Positions 1 to 8,040 of a DNA stretch of 28,804 bases are shown here, in pieces. Below the pieces are notes generated by a model. That model saw nothing but the letters and a program-made list of their open reading frames with translations, was not told where the DNA came from and searched no databases. The position numbers were made by a program, and so were the translations under genes. The DNA comes from a virus: the IMG/VR virus record IMGVR_UViG_3300010430_006903, positions 1 to 28,804 of that record; one strand, given 5' to 3'. Within the stretch, counting starts at the first letter, position 1. Every line of letters starts with the position of its first letter.

Positions 1-1011
1 TTGAGTAGTATTGCCAAAATTGTTGTTGAAGGTCTAAAGATTATAGACCCTACAGTAAAAGGTGTAGACTTAATACAAGCATTAGCTGAGTATGTAAATG
101 AGAGAAACATAAAAAAAATAGATGAAATTAATGAAAGACTACTTAATGATGAAGCTACTGAATATGAAAAACAGAAAATATTAAGTGGAGGTGTTGATGA
201 GGAAGATTATTTAAGTTTTATAAAGGCTGCTGTTAATGAAGATGAAGTAAAAAAAACAACACACTATATAACACTATACAGAAATATTTTAAATGGGAAA
301 GTTGTCGAGGGGAAAGGTAGGTTATATAAAATACTTAAAGATATTCCATATTCTGCAGTTGAATTACTTCCTAAAATATATGTGCATAAAAACTGTAACG
401 TGCAAAACAAAACTTTAGATAACTACATAGCAGAAATTGCTGGGAATGAAGACTTAGCTTTTGAGGTTAATTTACTTTTACAATATGGTTTATTAAAAAA
501 TATACAACTTAGTGGAGGACTAGTACCTTCTAATTCTAATATTCAAATATCATCAAGTTTTGATTCTATTGTTGAGCTATTTTTTAAAAAAGAAGAATTA
601 ACTCCTCACTCACAAGGTATTAAAGTATGGATTAAAAAAGCTTATATTTTTACTGATTTAAACCATTTAGATGATTTAAACTATATAGAGGAACTCTTAA
701 TATCAACAGCTATTAAGCCATTAAACAACAATAATATATTAACACTAAATAAATTCATACCTATACATACAGATATTATTGTTTGTATTTTAAATGACAA
801 AACAATTCCTCAAGCTAGTATTGATGTATTAAAAAAATACTCAAAAATATACAAAATATATAAAGTGTGTATAAATAATGATGTGAATGATCAGTTAGAA
901 GAAATTGAGGGAGAATTAATAAAAATAAAAAAAGGTGTTAAGGAAGATGAATTTCACTTTTTATCTAATTTTGACGTCCATCCAATGGACTTTTTTTCAG
1001 ACTCCAATTAA
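1..1011 (+). CDS. Hypothetical protein, possible prophage cargo or flanking host gene
   Basis: I do not recognise a family. The frame opens with TTG at the window edge, so the true start may lie upstream and the gene may be partial. The 336 visible residues are hydrophilic, with no signal peptide or membrane segment. Residues about 1-130 look mostly helical. Residues about 210-300 alternate short hydrophobic strands (KAYIFTD, TDIIVCIL, YKIYKVCI) with helices, as in a Rossmann-like or TIR/SLOG-like fold, but I see no diagnostic motif. It is transcribed toward the phage methylase gene and stops 6 bases short of it, with two hairpins at the junction. A plus-strand gene at the far end of a minus-strand late block is the usual place for a cargo (moron) gene; it could equally be host DNA past the phage right end. 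The open frame is solid; its role is unknown. Confidence 0.7.
   Translation: MSSIAKIVVEGLKIIDPTVKGVDLIQALAEYVNERNIKKIDEINERLLNDEATEYEKQKILSGGVDEEDYLSFIKAAVNEDEVKKTTHYITLYRNILNGKVVEGKGRLYKILKDIPYSAVELLPKIYVHKNCNVQNKTLDNYIAEIAGNEDLAFEVNLLLQYGLLKNIQLSGGLVPSNSNIQISSSFDSIVELFFKKEELTPHSQGIKVWIKKAYIFTDLNHLDDLNYIEELLISTAIKPLNNNNILTLNKFIPIHTDIIVCILNDKTIPQASIDVLKKYSKIYKIYKVCINNDVNDQLEEIEGELIKIKKGVKEDEFHFLSNFDVHPMDFFSDSN
976..997 (+). terminator. Rho-independent terminator inside the 3' end of the plus-strand gene
   Basis: GTCCAT (976-981), loop CCA, ATGGAC (985-990), followed directly by seven T (991-997). The 6-bp stem plus T-run is a good intrinsic terminator for plus-strand transcription. It lies before the stop codon of the gene ending at 1011, so the last few residues are encoded within or after it. 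Confidence 0.6.
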
Positions 1012-1019
1012 TGGAGTCT
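999..1019. terminator. Perfect 8-bp inverted repeat at the convergent gene junction
   Basis: AGACTCCA (999-1006), loop ATTAA, TGGAGTCT (1012-1019). The TAA of the plus-strand gene lies in the loop and the TAG of the methylase gene overlaps the right arm. There is no T-run after it in either direction. It may be a transcript-end structure protecting both convergent messages. Confidence 0.5.
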
Positions 1020-1800
1020 AATAATTAGTAATAAACACCTCCCTAACCTTCTTATCTCTTTTATGCATATTAGAACCTAAAGTATAATCAATCTCTTTAG
1101 TAGTTCTAATATTAAAGTCTCTATACAGTTCTCTTACTAGTTGACAATCATTATAACTTAATAGAAACCTACCTTTTACATTTGATAATAGATCAGCTAA
1201 CTCTTCATGCTCTTTGATTCCAAATCCACCTGTGTTCTTATAATAACTCTCTGTTGCAACATATGGTGGGTCTACATAGAAGAATGCATCTTCTTTATCA
1301 TATAGAGGTATTAACTTATTAAATGACATATTCTCAATAGTTACACCTTTTAATCTTTTAGACCATTTTGAATAGCTCTTATAGATATCTTTTGGTTTTC
1401 TTCCAGACTTTGCACTCATTGCAAAACTCTCACCTTTTGAACCAAAACTTTGAGTAATAAGATACAAATAAAAAGCAGCTGCTTCAATATTGTTTCTTGG
1501 TTCCATATATCCTTTATATATAGCGTTAAATATCTCTCTTGAGATAAGTAAGTTATTTAAGTAGTATGATAATGTCTCTGGGTTAGTTCTAATAGCTCTA
1601 TGTAGATTTACTAATTGACCGTTGATATCATTTACAATTTCAAGTTTTGATTTTTCTTTTGCGTAGAATACAGATAAACCACCTCCAAATACTTCTATAT
1701 ATTTTGAGTGATTTTCAGGAATAAGATCAATGATATCTGCTGCTAGTCTTGATTTGCCACCTACCCAACCAAATGGGGCTTTTAGTTTTGTTCTTTGCAT
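1018..1800 (-). CDS. DNA adenine N6-methyltransferase, Dam/D12 class
   Basis: The 260-residue protein has the D12-class (alpha) layout. An N-terminal FGWVGGK (residues 10-16) and VFGGG (37-41) form the S-adenosylmethionine site. The catalytic DPPY is at 177-180, near the C-terminal third. The length fits the Dam family (about 260-280). It transfers a methyl group to adenine N6, probably to shield phage DNA from restriction or to tune gene expression; target specificity cannot be read from the sequence. It is the last minus-strand gene, downstream of the tail genes and separated from gpD by 107 bases. This is the position Mu uses for its mom modification gene. The start ATG has a weak upstream GGAT. 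Confidence 0.93.
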   Translation of the reverse strand: MQRTKLKAPFGWVGGKSRLAADIIDLIPENHSKYIEVFGGGLSVFYAKEKSKLEIVNDINGQLVNLHRAIRTNPETLSYYLNNLLISREIFNAIYKGYMEPRNNIEAAAFYLYLITQSFGSKGESFAMSAKSGRKPKDIYKSYSKWSKRLKGVTIENMSFNKLIPLYDKEDAFFYVDPPYVATESYYKNTGGFGIKEHEELADLLSNVKGRFLLSYNDCQLVRELYRDFNIRTTKEIDYTLGSNMHKRDKKVREVFITNY

Positions 1801-1907
1801 AATTATCCTTTGTGAAAAAACGTCACTTTTTTAAAGAAAAGTTTTGTTTTTAGTTAAAATTCTTATGCAGTCAGCTTGGGGAAGGTGGCTGTGGCTTTTT
1901 GGATAAT
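1801..1907. other. Intergenic leader of the methylase gene with a GC-rich patch
   Basis: This 107-base gap separates gpD from the methylase. It holds a GC-rich patch (1867-1895) that stands out in AT-rich DNA and can form only a weak CAGC/GCTG stem, and a GTGA/TCAC dyad (about 1812-1826) close to the methylase start. It may hold the end of the tail transcript and a separate methylase promoter. No open frame of note. Confidence 0.35.
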
Positions 1908-2852
1908 TTAATTCTCTATCTTAATTTGCATATTCCAACCATTACTATCTAATGTATGGTTTACACTTTTTATTTCATACTCTCCATCATCTTCAAAAGT
2001 ACCAGATAAATCTAAGATACCTCCTGCATAGATTGTAAATCCTGCACATGAGATATCACCTACTTTTGTTCCTGCATTTGCTTTATCTAATGCAGCTTGA
2101 GCTTTTGTCTTTGCATCAGCCTTACTCTCAAAAGAATCTTTGATTACTTTCATAGGCTGTTCACTACCAACTATTACACTTTTTTGCTCATTATCTTTTG
2201 TATCTCTCCAGATAGCTTTACATGAGTTATAAAGTGTTTTATTTGTATTTTCTATACTTACACTTGTAAGCTCATCTAGTTCTAGAGGAAATCTTGGTAA
2301 TGCATCACTTTTCTTTCCATCTTTCATTCTCTTTTTAAATACTAATTTATTGTTTTTTAGACTGAATAATGCATTATAAGAAGATGCTAACCTTTTTAAG
2401 AAGTGCAGATCAGATTCACTTGTTTGCTCTTCATGAATTACATATATATCATCAAAATCACTTGATACTTCACATTCACTTCTTTTTGCTATTAACTCAA
2501 CAATCTTTTTAACAGATACATTTTCATATGATCTATTTCTTTTAACTTTTATACTCTTTGAAAAATCAACAGCAGTTGCTGTGATTTCCATACAGTTTTG
2601 TGCACCTTTTTTATATGTAGAAGTTTGCACTTTAAATACACCACAAAAGAACTGCCCTTTTTCTTTAGTACCTATATAAAGTCTTAGCTCATCTTCATAC
2701 TTTGGCTTTTTAAATGAACCTTCTATAACGAGTCTTATTTCATCAGCTACAGTTCCAGCTTCATCTTCAAATGATATCTTTGATGCATCAAGATTAATCT
2801 TACTTGTTACATCTGTTCCATTAGCTATAAGTGTAAATTCTGGTGTAATCAT
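1908..2852 (-). CDS. D: Baseplate hub protein, P2 gpD family (late control D)
   Basis: The 314-residue protein matches the gpD family, structurally like T4 gp27. It forms the trimeric hub at the tail end on which the gpV spike sits. Supporting features are the N-terminal MITPEFTLIANGTDVT strand region, the central LHFLKRLASSYNALF helix region and the C-terminal beta domain ending GWNMQIKIEN. The historical name late control refers to an early reading of P2 genetics, not to a regulator. It is the last gene of the U-X-D run, as in P2, starting 4 bases after gpX. Length is close to P2 gpD. Confidence 0.9.
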   Translation of the reverse strand: MITPEFTLIANGTDVTSKINLDASKISFEDEAGTVADEIRLVIEGSFKKPKYEDELRLYIGTKEKGQFFCGVFKVQTSTYKKGAQNCMEITATAVDFSKSIKVKRNRSYENVSVKKIVELIAKRSECEVSSDFDDIYVIHEEQTSESDLHFLKRLASSYNALFSLKNNKLVFKKRMKDGKKSDALPRFPLELDELTSVSIENTNKTLYNSCKAIWRDTKDNEQKSVIVGSEQPMKVIKDSFESKADAKTKAQAALDKANAGTKVGDISCAGFTIYAGGILDLSGTFEDDGEYEIKSVNHTLDSNGWNMQIKIEN

Positions 2853-2856
2853 CTAT

Positions 2857-3057
2857 TTAATCCCAAAGTGTTTTTACTTCATTTATATTTGATTTTTCTT
2901 CTAGTTCTACTAGTTCAACCTCAGTTCCAGCTTCTAATATATCTTTATTAGCTAATTTAGGATTGTTCTCTAAAATCAAATCAAAGTTCTCAAGGTTTCC
3001 ATAATGTTGAAAAACAACTTCATCAAGTCTAAGAGCTTGAGTTAAAACTATTCTCAT
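2857..3057 (-). CDS. X: Tail protein X, LysM-like
   Basis: The 66-residue protein is the gpX tail protein of P2-type phages. These small proteins have a LysM-like fold: a short hydrophobic N-terminus, then residues such as VVFQHYGN and a central NNPKLANKDILEAGTEVEL segment. It is thought to act at the tail tube/baseplate interface, possibly touching peptidoglycan. Its ATG overlaps the gpU stop codon (ATGA), so the two are translationally coupled. Confidence 0.85.
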   Translation of the reverse strand: MRIVLTQALRLDEVVFQHYGNLENFDLILENNPKLANKDILEAGTEVELVELEEKSNINEVKTLWD

Positions 3058-3419
3058 TTATACCACCTTACTAACTCACATTTAAAGTTCTGTTTTACAA
3101 ACTCACCTGTTCTAATAAATGTATCTTTATTCATTTGGATAGATTGAATAAGAACAAAGATTGCTGGTTTATTTACAAATGATAAAACAACAGGCTCTTT
3201 TAATTTACCTATCTTTTCTAAATCATCAAGAGCAGTAACTCTATTTAATATCAATGTTCCAGAAATTGTAAAAGACTCTTCACTTTTTCCTATACCTTGA
3301 TAAATAGGATTGTTTCCTATCCTTGAAGTTTTAGAATAAGTAAAGTCTATCTTATGAGATATAGCATCTAATTGCTTCTTATTCATCTCAAATTCAAAAT
3401 CATGAATCATTGCTAACAT
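3054..3419 (-). CDS. U: Tail protein U (tail completion), P2 gpU family
   Basis: The 121-residue protein is recognisable as gpU of contractile-tailed P2-like phages by the motif run around GIGKSEESFTISGTL and the C-terminal FKCELVRWY. In P2, gpU is needed to complete functional tails. It sits directly after the tape measure gene, start and stop overlapping at 3419, and before gpX, which matches the P2 order T-U-X-D. Confidence 0.88.
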   Translation of the reverse strand: MLAMIHDFEFEMNKKQLDAISHKIDFTYSKTSRIGNNPIYQGIGKSEESFTISGTLILNRVTALDDLEKIGKLKEPVVLSFVNKPAIFVLIQSIQMNKDTFIRTGEFVKQNFKCELVRWYK

Positions 3420-5455
3420 TAGTCTAAATCCTCAAATTGTCTATTTCTTTGTCTTCTATCATGTAACTCCATAGCTTTAACAACATCAATCTCAGATTTA
3501 GGCTCTTGAATTGTTATGTTATAAGTTGGAGTATTGTTAATCACTTTTGATTCATTACTTTTTTTATTAGTATTTACTACTTGATTAGAAGTAGAAAAGT
3601 CTTGGTTATATACATCTTTTTGAATATTCTCAATACTTTTTTTATTCTCTTTTGTGCTAACACCTGTAACAACTGTATTATTACTTTGACTAACAGGAGC
3701 AACTGTTGCAACTGCAGGAGCTTCTTTTTTATCATCTTTAAAACCAAAGAATGATTTAACACTACTTACTCCAGAGCTAAACTTATCACTAACAGTTGAT
3801 GTTATTCCAGATAGATTAGAAGTAATAGCTCCAACAGTATTAGTAATCCATTTAAACTTACTTTCTATCCATGTAAAGAATGATTCAAAAGGTGATTTAA
3901 TAAAAGATACTGCACCTTGAGTAAATGATGCAATACCATTCCAAGTTGTTGTAAACTTATTTGAAACACCATCCCATAACTCAGTAAAAAATGAACTTAT
4001 TGGTTCCCAATTACTATAAATCAAATATGCAGCACCAGCTATTGCAGTTACTGCTAAACCAATTGGATTTGTTAAAAATAAAGCTGATACTGTTTTCATT
4101 GCAGTTCCTAAGAACATTACAGCACCTGTTACTAAACCAAATCCAGAACTAACAATAGGTAAAGCCATACCAATAGCTCCAACTACTACTCCAATCGTAC
4201 CAAATCCAGTTAATGCTACACCAATTACACCTACTGTTAATCCAATTGTTGAAGCTAACTCTTCATTCTCATCTATCCATGATCCAACAGACTTAACAAC
4301 TCCACCAATTTGAGTTGAAATAAATCCAGCTGCAGGAGCAAAGAAACCACCAATCATAGTTGTTACATTATTGATTTGTTGGTTTAAAAGTTCCCACTCC
4401 TTACCTTTATTTGTAGCCTTTGCCATCTCTTTTGTTTTAGCTGTTCCATCTTGTAATGATAGATTCATACTATTTATATTAGATGTTAAAGTATCAGTTT
4501 CATTATAAAGCAACTTAACAAGGGCAACAGCCTCTTCTGTTCCAAATGCTTTTTTAAGTTCAGCACTCTCTATTGCATCAATTGACTCACCATACTTATC
4601 TTTTATTTTTGTGATAATATCTGGCATTGATAAAAGCTGATTATTTGCATCAGTAAACTGCAAATCTAACTTATCACCAGCTGCACTAACAGAACCTAAA
4701 AAGGCTCTATATTTTGTTGCAGCTTCACTACCACTCATTGTTGATTGTAATTGACCTAAGATAGATAACTGTTCTGCAAAGTTTATTCCAGCAGAAGTAG
4801 CACTTGCTCCTAAATTTGAAAGAGCAGCAGACATTTGAGAACCATCAGTTTTAAAAGCTTGAACAGAGTTTGCAATACCAGCTGAGAAATACTCACCAAA
4901 CTTGATATCTTTCTCTTCCTCTGATAATTTATTCCAACCTTTTATAGTAGTAGCTCCAAATCCTTCAAACTGTTTTCTATAAATTCCATAACCTGTTGCA
5001 AACAAATCTGTCATTTGACCTGTTGATGATTTTGTAGCAGCTGCTGTCATTGCAGATATTTTTGTAAACTCACCAACTGCTGTATTACTTAAACTAGAAA
5101 TACCAGACTTGATATCATATGAAGCCTGTACAAAAGCAGGTGCAGTTGTACCAGCATATTCATTTGTAAACTCTCTAGCACTTTTAGTAATAGACTTAAT
5201 ACCACTATCATCTATTCCTAAAGATGCTATCTCACCTTGAGCTTTTGCTAATTCTTGATAGTCATTGTATGCAGATTTTAACGGAGCAGTTATTGCAGTT
5301 CCTATAGCTAAAGATGCAGTTCCTAACTTTGTAATATTTGCAGATACAGCTGATACTTTTGAATCAAATCCTCCAAGTTTATCTGTTGCATTTCCAAGAA
5401 CTGGAGTTAAATGATCAACAGCAGAAAGAACAATTCCAAGTGTTAATAAAGACAT
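3419..5455 (-). CDS. T: Tail tape measure protein, P2 gpT/TP901 type
   Basis: This 678-residue protein is the longest in the late block. Residues about 55-340 form the TP901-type tape measure core, followed by a hydrophobic, glycine/alanine-rich membrane-active region (about 400-480). A long Ser/Thr/Lys-rich, probably helical C-terminus ends ELHDRRQRNRQFEDLD. By the usual rule of about 1.5 angstrom per residue it predicts a tail near 100 nm, shorter than P2's (P2 gpT is about 815 residues). Its start follows the E' stop by 5 bases, with GGAG upstream. Position after E/E' is standard. Confidence 0.92.
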   Translation of the reverse strand: MSLLTLGIVLSAVDHLTPVLGNATDKLGGFDSKVSAVSANITKLGTASLAIGTAITAPLKSAYNDYQELAKAQGEIASLGIDDSGIKSITKSAREFTNEYAGTTAPAFVQASYDIKSGISSLSNTAVGEFTKISAMTAAATKSSTGQMTDLFATGYGIYRKQFEGFGATTIKGWNKLSEEEKDIKFGEYFSAGIANSVQAFKTDGSQMSAALSNLGASATSAGINFAEQLSILGQLQSTMSGSEAATKYRAFLGSVSAAGDKLDLQFTDANNQLLSMPDIITKIKDKYGESIDAIESAELKKAFGTEEAVALVKLLYNETDTLTSNINSMNLSLQDGTAKTKEMAKATNKGKEWELLNQQINNVTTMIGGFFAPAAGFISTQIGGVVKSVGSWIDENEELASTIGLTVGVIGVALTGFGTIGVVVGAIGMALPIVSSGFGLVTGAVMFLGTAMKTVSALFLTNPIGLAVTAIAGAAYLIYSNWEPISSFFTELWDGVSNKFTTTWNGIASFTQGAVSFIKSPFESFFTWIESKFKWITNTVGAITSNLSGITSTVSDKFSSGVSSVKSFFGFKDDKKEAPAVATVAPVSQSNNTVVTGVSTKENKKSIENIQKDVYNQDFSTSNQVVNTNKKSNESKVINNTPTYNITIQEPKSEIDVVKAMELHDRRQRNRQFEDLD

Positions 5456-5460
5456 AATAA

Positions 5461-5930
5461 CTACTCCATACTATAAGCTTTTTCTATTTCACAAGCTTTT
5501 TTAAAATACTCTTTTAGTTCCCATAAGAACAACTCTAATTGATCCATTACTCCAAAGTGTAGAAAGTGTCCTATCTTTGAAGTAACGATAATCATATCTT
5601 CTGGATAAATTACAAAAAACTCTGTAAAGCCTGTTGTAATCTAATCACTACTTTTGCATCTGCATCATCAAAATCTTCAGGTGATGCATTTAAACCACAA
5701 AGATTAGAGATAAGAGTTAAATCTCTATCTGCTGCATTAGCAATATGAGAAACAGCTCTTAAGTGTTTACCCTTTGGTGGAGGCATGGTAATTTCTTTAT
5801 ATTTTTTACCTGCAATTTCTGCTTCATAATCAGTTTCAATAAAAACTGGTTTTCCATCTACAATTACAGGCTGTCCATTCTCATCTAATTTAATGGCTTG
5901 GTTAAATTTAACTACTCTAGGTTCTTGCAT
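5461..5930 (-). CDS. E': Tail assembly chaperone E+E' made by -1 ribosomal frameshift
   Basis: The gpE frame ends AGT TTT TTG TAA. This places a perfect in-frame slippery heptamer T TTT TTG at 5613-5619, immediately before the stop. A -1 slip there bypasses the TAA and continues as GTA ATT TAT for 50 more codons to a TAG at 5461-5463. The fused product would be 156 residues: 106 from the zero frame plus a 50-residue, Trp/Phe/Glu-rich extension. P2 makes E+E' at the same kind of site, and lambda makes G/GT similarly. The extension ends 5 bases before the tape measure start, as expected for the protein that chaperones tape measure assembly. No other gene explains 5461-5609. Confidence 0.85.
5610..5930 (-). 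CDS. E: Tail assembly chaperone, P2 gpE family
   Basis: The 106-residue protein belongs to the E/41/14 tail assembly chaperone family. It has the typical acidic ETDYEAEIAGKKYKEITM segment, the proline-rich MPPPKGKH and a C-terminal ISNLCGLNASPEDFDDAD region. It coats the tape measure protein before tube polymerisation. Most ribosomes should stop at the TAA at 5610-5612; a minority shift frame to make the longer E' form. It lies between tube and tape measure genes as in P2, 4 bases after the tube stop. Confidence 0.9.
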   Translation of the reverse strand: MQEPRVVKFNQAIKLDENGQPVIVDGKPVFIETDYEAEIAGKKYKEITMPPPKGKHLRAVSHIANAADRDLTLISNLCGLNASPEDFDDADAKVVIRLQQALQSFL

Positions 5931-5934
5931 TTTA

Positions 5935-6426
5935 TTATCCTTTTAGAATTGATCTTACTTCAGACATTAAGTCTTTACCATTGATTTCACAAATCATATT
6001 TTCATGATCTATATTTACTACTGTTTTTCCAGCTGCTTCATGTAAATATGAAATTAGCCCTTCTTGAGTAACTTTTACATCTAAGTACTCACCAGATTTA
6101 AACTCTCCATACTCAATATCAATAGCACCTTTACAAATAAACTCTAAAGCTTCAGTTTTATCACCTGTTTTAATTGCTTTTTTGAAGATAATCTCTGCTT
6201 TATCAAGCTTTGCAATCTCATCATAAATAGCACTAGGAAGAGCTTTAAAAGTGGCTTCAGTACTTAAAGCCTCAACTGCTCCATAAGAGATTTTAGAATC
6301 TCCAGTTCCAGTTGTTTTATCTAATTTCTTTAACTTAATTGCAGGAGTTTTAAGAACCTCTGCAATACCTATAGAACCAAACCCACCAATAAAAGCATTG
6401 ATATCTACAATTACTGATCTATCCAT
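5935..6426 (-). CDS. FII: Major tail tube protein, P2 gpFII family
   Basis: The 163-residue protein matches P2-type tube proteins in size and position. It begins SVIVDINAFIGG, then has a long beta-rich central part and a KISYGAVEALSTEATFKAL segment. It stacks as hexameric rings to form the inner tube through which DNA passes. Its ATG shares a base with the sheath stop (TAATG), so tube and sheath are coupled; both are needed in high amounts. Confidence 0.92.
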   Translation of the reverse strand: MDRSVIVDINAFIGGFGSIGIAEVLKTPAIKLKKLDKTTGTGDSKISYGAVEALSTEATFKALPSAIYDEIAKLDKAEIIFKKAIKTGDKTEALEFICKGAIDIEYGEFKSGEYLDVKVTQEGLISYLHEAAGKTVVNIDHENMICEINGKDLMSEVRSILKG

Positions 6427-7592
6427 TATGCATCTCCAATAATTTTATAAACTCTATCTGAGTATTTATTTACCTTGTCAAAAGTTACATGAATAAGCTT
6501 TGGACTTGGCATCTCTTGAGCTTCAATAGTAAAGTAAAACTCTCCTGCGTCTACTCTTTCTGGAGTAGTTCTCTCAAGGTCTAATTTCACATCAAAACCA
6601 ACCATTACTTCATCACCAACTAATGAACTCATAAATGCTCTTAGTGTCTTTTTTGCTGAAGTTAAAGCACCAATATCTTTATCTACTGCATAAAAGATTC
6701 CATCAATAACAGCTTCTGCTGCTAAATCAAAGATTCTTACTCTTCTTGCATCTTGCCAGATTGGATCAGCTGAACAAGTTGAGTACTCCCAAGTTCTAAG
6801 ACCTTTATATGAGATAAAACTCATAATTTGCTTTTCAGTTAATGGATCAGTTTCATCTAATGCACCAGCATAAAATTCACTTGGACTTTTAACTGAAGAA
6901 AATGGCAGCTCTCTATTTGAAATAGAGTATGAGTAACCAATCTTATTTTGAGAATCAACATAAGCTCTTAAAAATGCAAGAACTACACCAGAGTCATAAG
7001 TATCTGTAGCACTTAATTCAGTATTCCACATACCTAAATCACATTTAGCAACTGTAAGTCTCTCACTTCCCTCTGCATCTCTTTTTGTGATTGCATCACC
7101 ATTTGAATCTGCATCTAAAGATAAGAAACATCTAGCTTTAATTGACTCACAAACAGTTACCATTGCATTATTGATATCTGCATCATCTCTTGCCCAATCA
7201 GCAACAGCTACAATATCTGGCTTAAACCCGATTGCACTATTTTGAGCACTTGCAAGATTTACAGAACCTGCTGCACTTTTTAATGCATTAGTTGCATTGA
7301 TTACATTTGTTTTTGTTTCTGCATCATCAGCTCCAATGTTTGCAACTGATATTACAATTGGAACAATAGCTGGGAACTGATCTACTCCAAGCTTTAAATA
7401 CTTAAGTAAATTCCCTGCATTTGATCCTTTAATCACATCATTTTCTAATGCATCTTTTGCACTATCAAAACCATATAGTCCTGCAGTAATATTTGAAGTT
7501 ACTACTAAACCAATTGGCAAAGTAGAACTAATACTAATATTTCTAGCAGCACTACTTGTTCTACTAACAACTATACCTCTTTTAATACTCAT
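6426..7592 (-). CDS. FI: Contractile tail sheath protein, P2 gpFI family
   Basis: The 388-residue protein is a P2 FI-type sheath (P2: about 396). Clear signs are the N-terminal KRGIVVSRTSSAARNIS linker region that threads to neighbouring subunits, the FKPDIVAVADW segment, and the conserved C-terminal half with the stretch FISYKGLRTWEYSTCSADP and then DARRVRIFDLAAEAV. It encases the tube and contracts on infection, so the virion should be a myovirus. Confidence 0.95.
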   Translation of the reverse strand: MSIKRGIVVSRTSSAARNISISSTLPIGLVVTSNITAGLYGFDSAKDALENDVIKGSNAGNLLKYLKLGVDQFPAIVPIVISVANIGADDAETKTNVINATNALKSAAGSVNLASAQNSAIGFKPDIVAVADWARDDADINNAMVTVCESIKARCFLSLDADSNGDAITKRDAEGSERLTVAKCDLGMWNTELSATDTYDSGVVLAFLRAYVDSQNKIGYSYSISNRELPFSSVKSPSEFYAGALDETDPLTEKQIMSFISYKGLRTWEYSTCSADPIWQDARRVRIFDLAAEAVIDGIFYAVDKDIGALTSAKKTLRAFMSSLVGDEVMVGFDVKLDLERTTPERVDAGEFYFTIEAQEMPSPKLIHVTFDKVNKYSDRVYKIIGDA

Positions 7593-7603
7593 AGTTCAGC
7601 TCC

Positions 7604-8032
7604 TTAAAATTTACTATTTAAAATATCAATGATCTCTTCAATTGTTGAAGCTTCATTGATAGAAACAATCTTTTCAGATGACTTAGAAACATACTCATCT
7701 ACTTTTGTAAGTGAGTTATTTAAAAGACTTGAATCTGAATAACCTTTCTCACTTAGAGATATCATCTTTGAAAAACTCTCTTTTTCTAAAGCACTTAAAA
7801 CAGATAAATCTGGATTTAAAGTCTCAATAAGTTTTGCAAGTAACACAATCCCTTTTGAGTTAGATGTACTTAGCTGAACTTGAGTTCCTAAATCTGATTT
7901 AATCTTTTGCCCTACAATCCAATTAACTGAGTTAAATGCAATTGTTTTAAACTCTTCAACAGAGATTTTTTCAAGTCCTAACTCTTCTAAATTAGTCCCT
8001 TCTCTTACATCTTTTCCAACTACTACAATCAT
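7604..8032 (-). CDS. Hypothetical protein at the position of the tail fibre assembly chaperone
   Basis: I do not recognise the 142-residue sequence. It opens with a short hydrophobic strand (MIVVVG), is Ser/Glu-rich and mostly helical toward the C-terminus, and has no signal peptide or membrane segment. It lies between the fibre gene and the sheath gene, exactly where P2 has G, the tail fibre assembly chaperone. That role is inferred from position only. Spacing to both neighbours is about 10 bases, so it belongs to the late operon. Confidence 0.6.
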   Translation of the reverse strand: MIVVVGKDVREGTNLEELGLEKISVEEFKTIAFNSVNWIVGQKIKSDLGTQVQLSTSNSKGIVLLAKLIETLNPDLSVLSALEKESFSKMISLSEKGYSDSSLLNNSLTKVDEYVSKSSEKIVSINEASTIEEIIDILNSKF

Positions 8033-8040
8033 GAAGACTC

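Noticed and set aside
1811-1827. CRP-like site upstream of the methylase gene
   Set aside because: The half-sites TGTGA and TCAC are separated by 7 bases instead of 6, and the host group is not known to use this CRP consensus.
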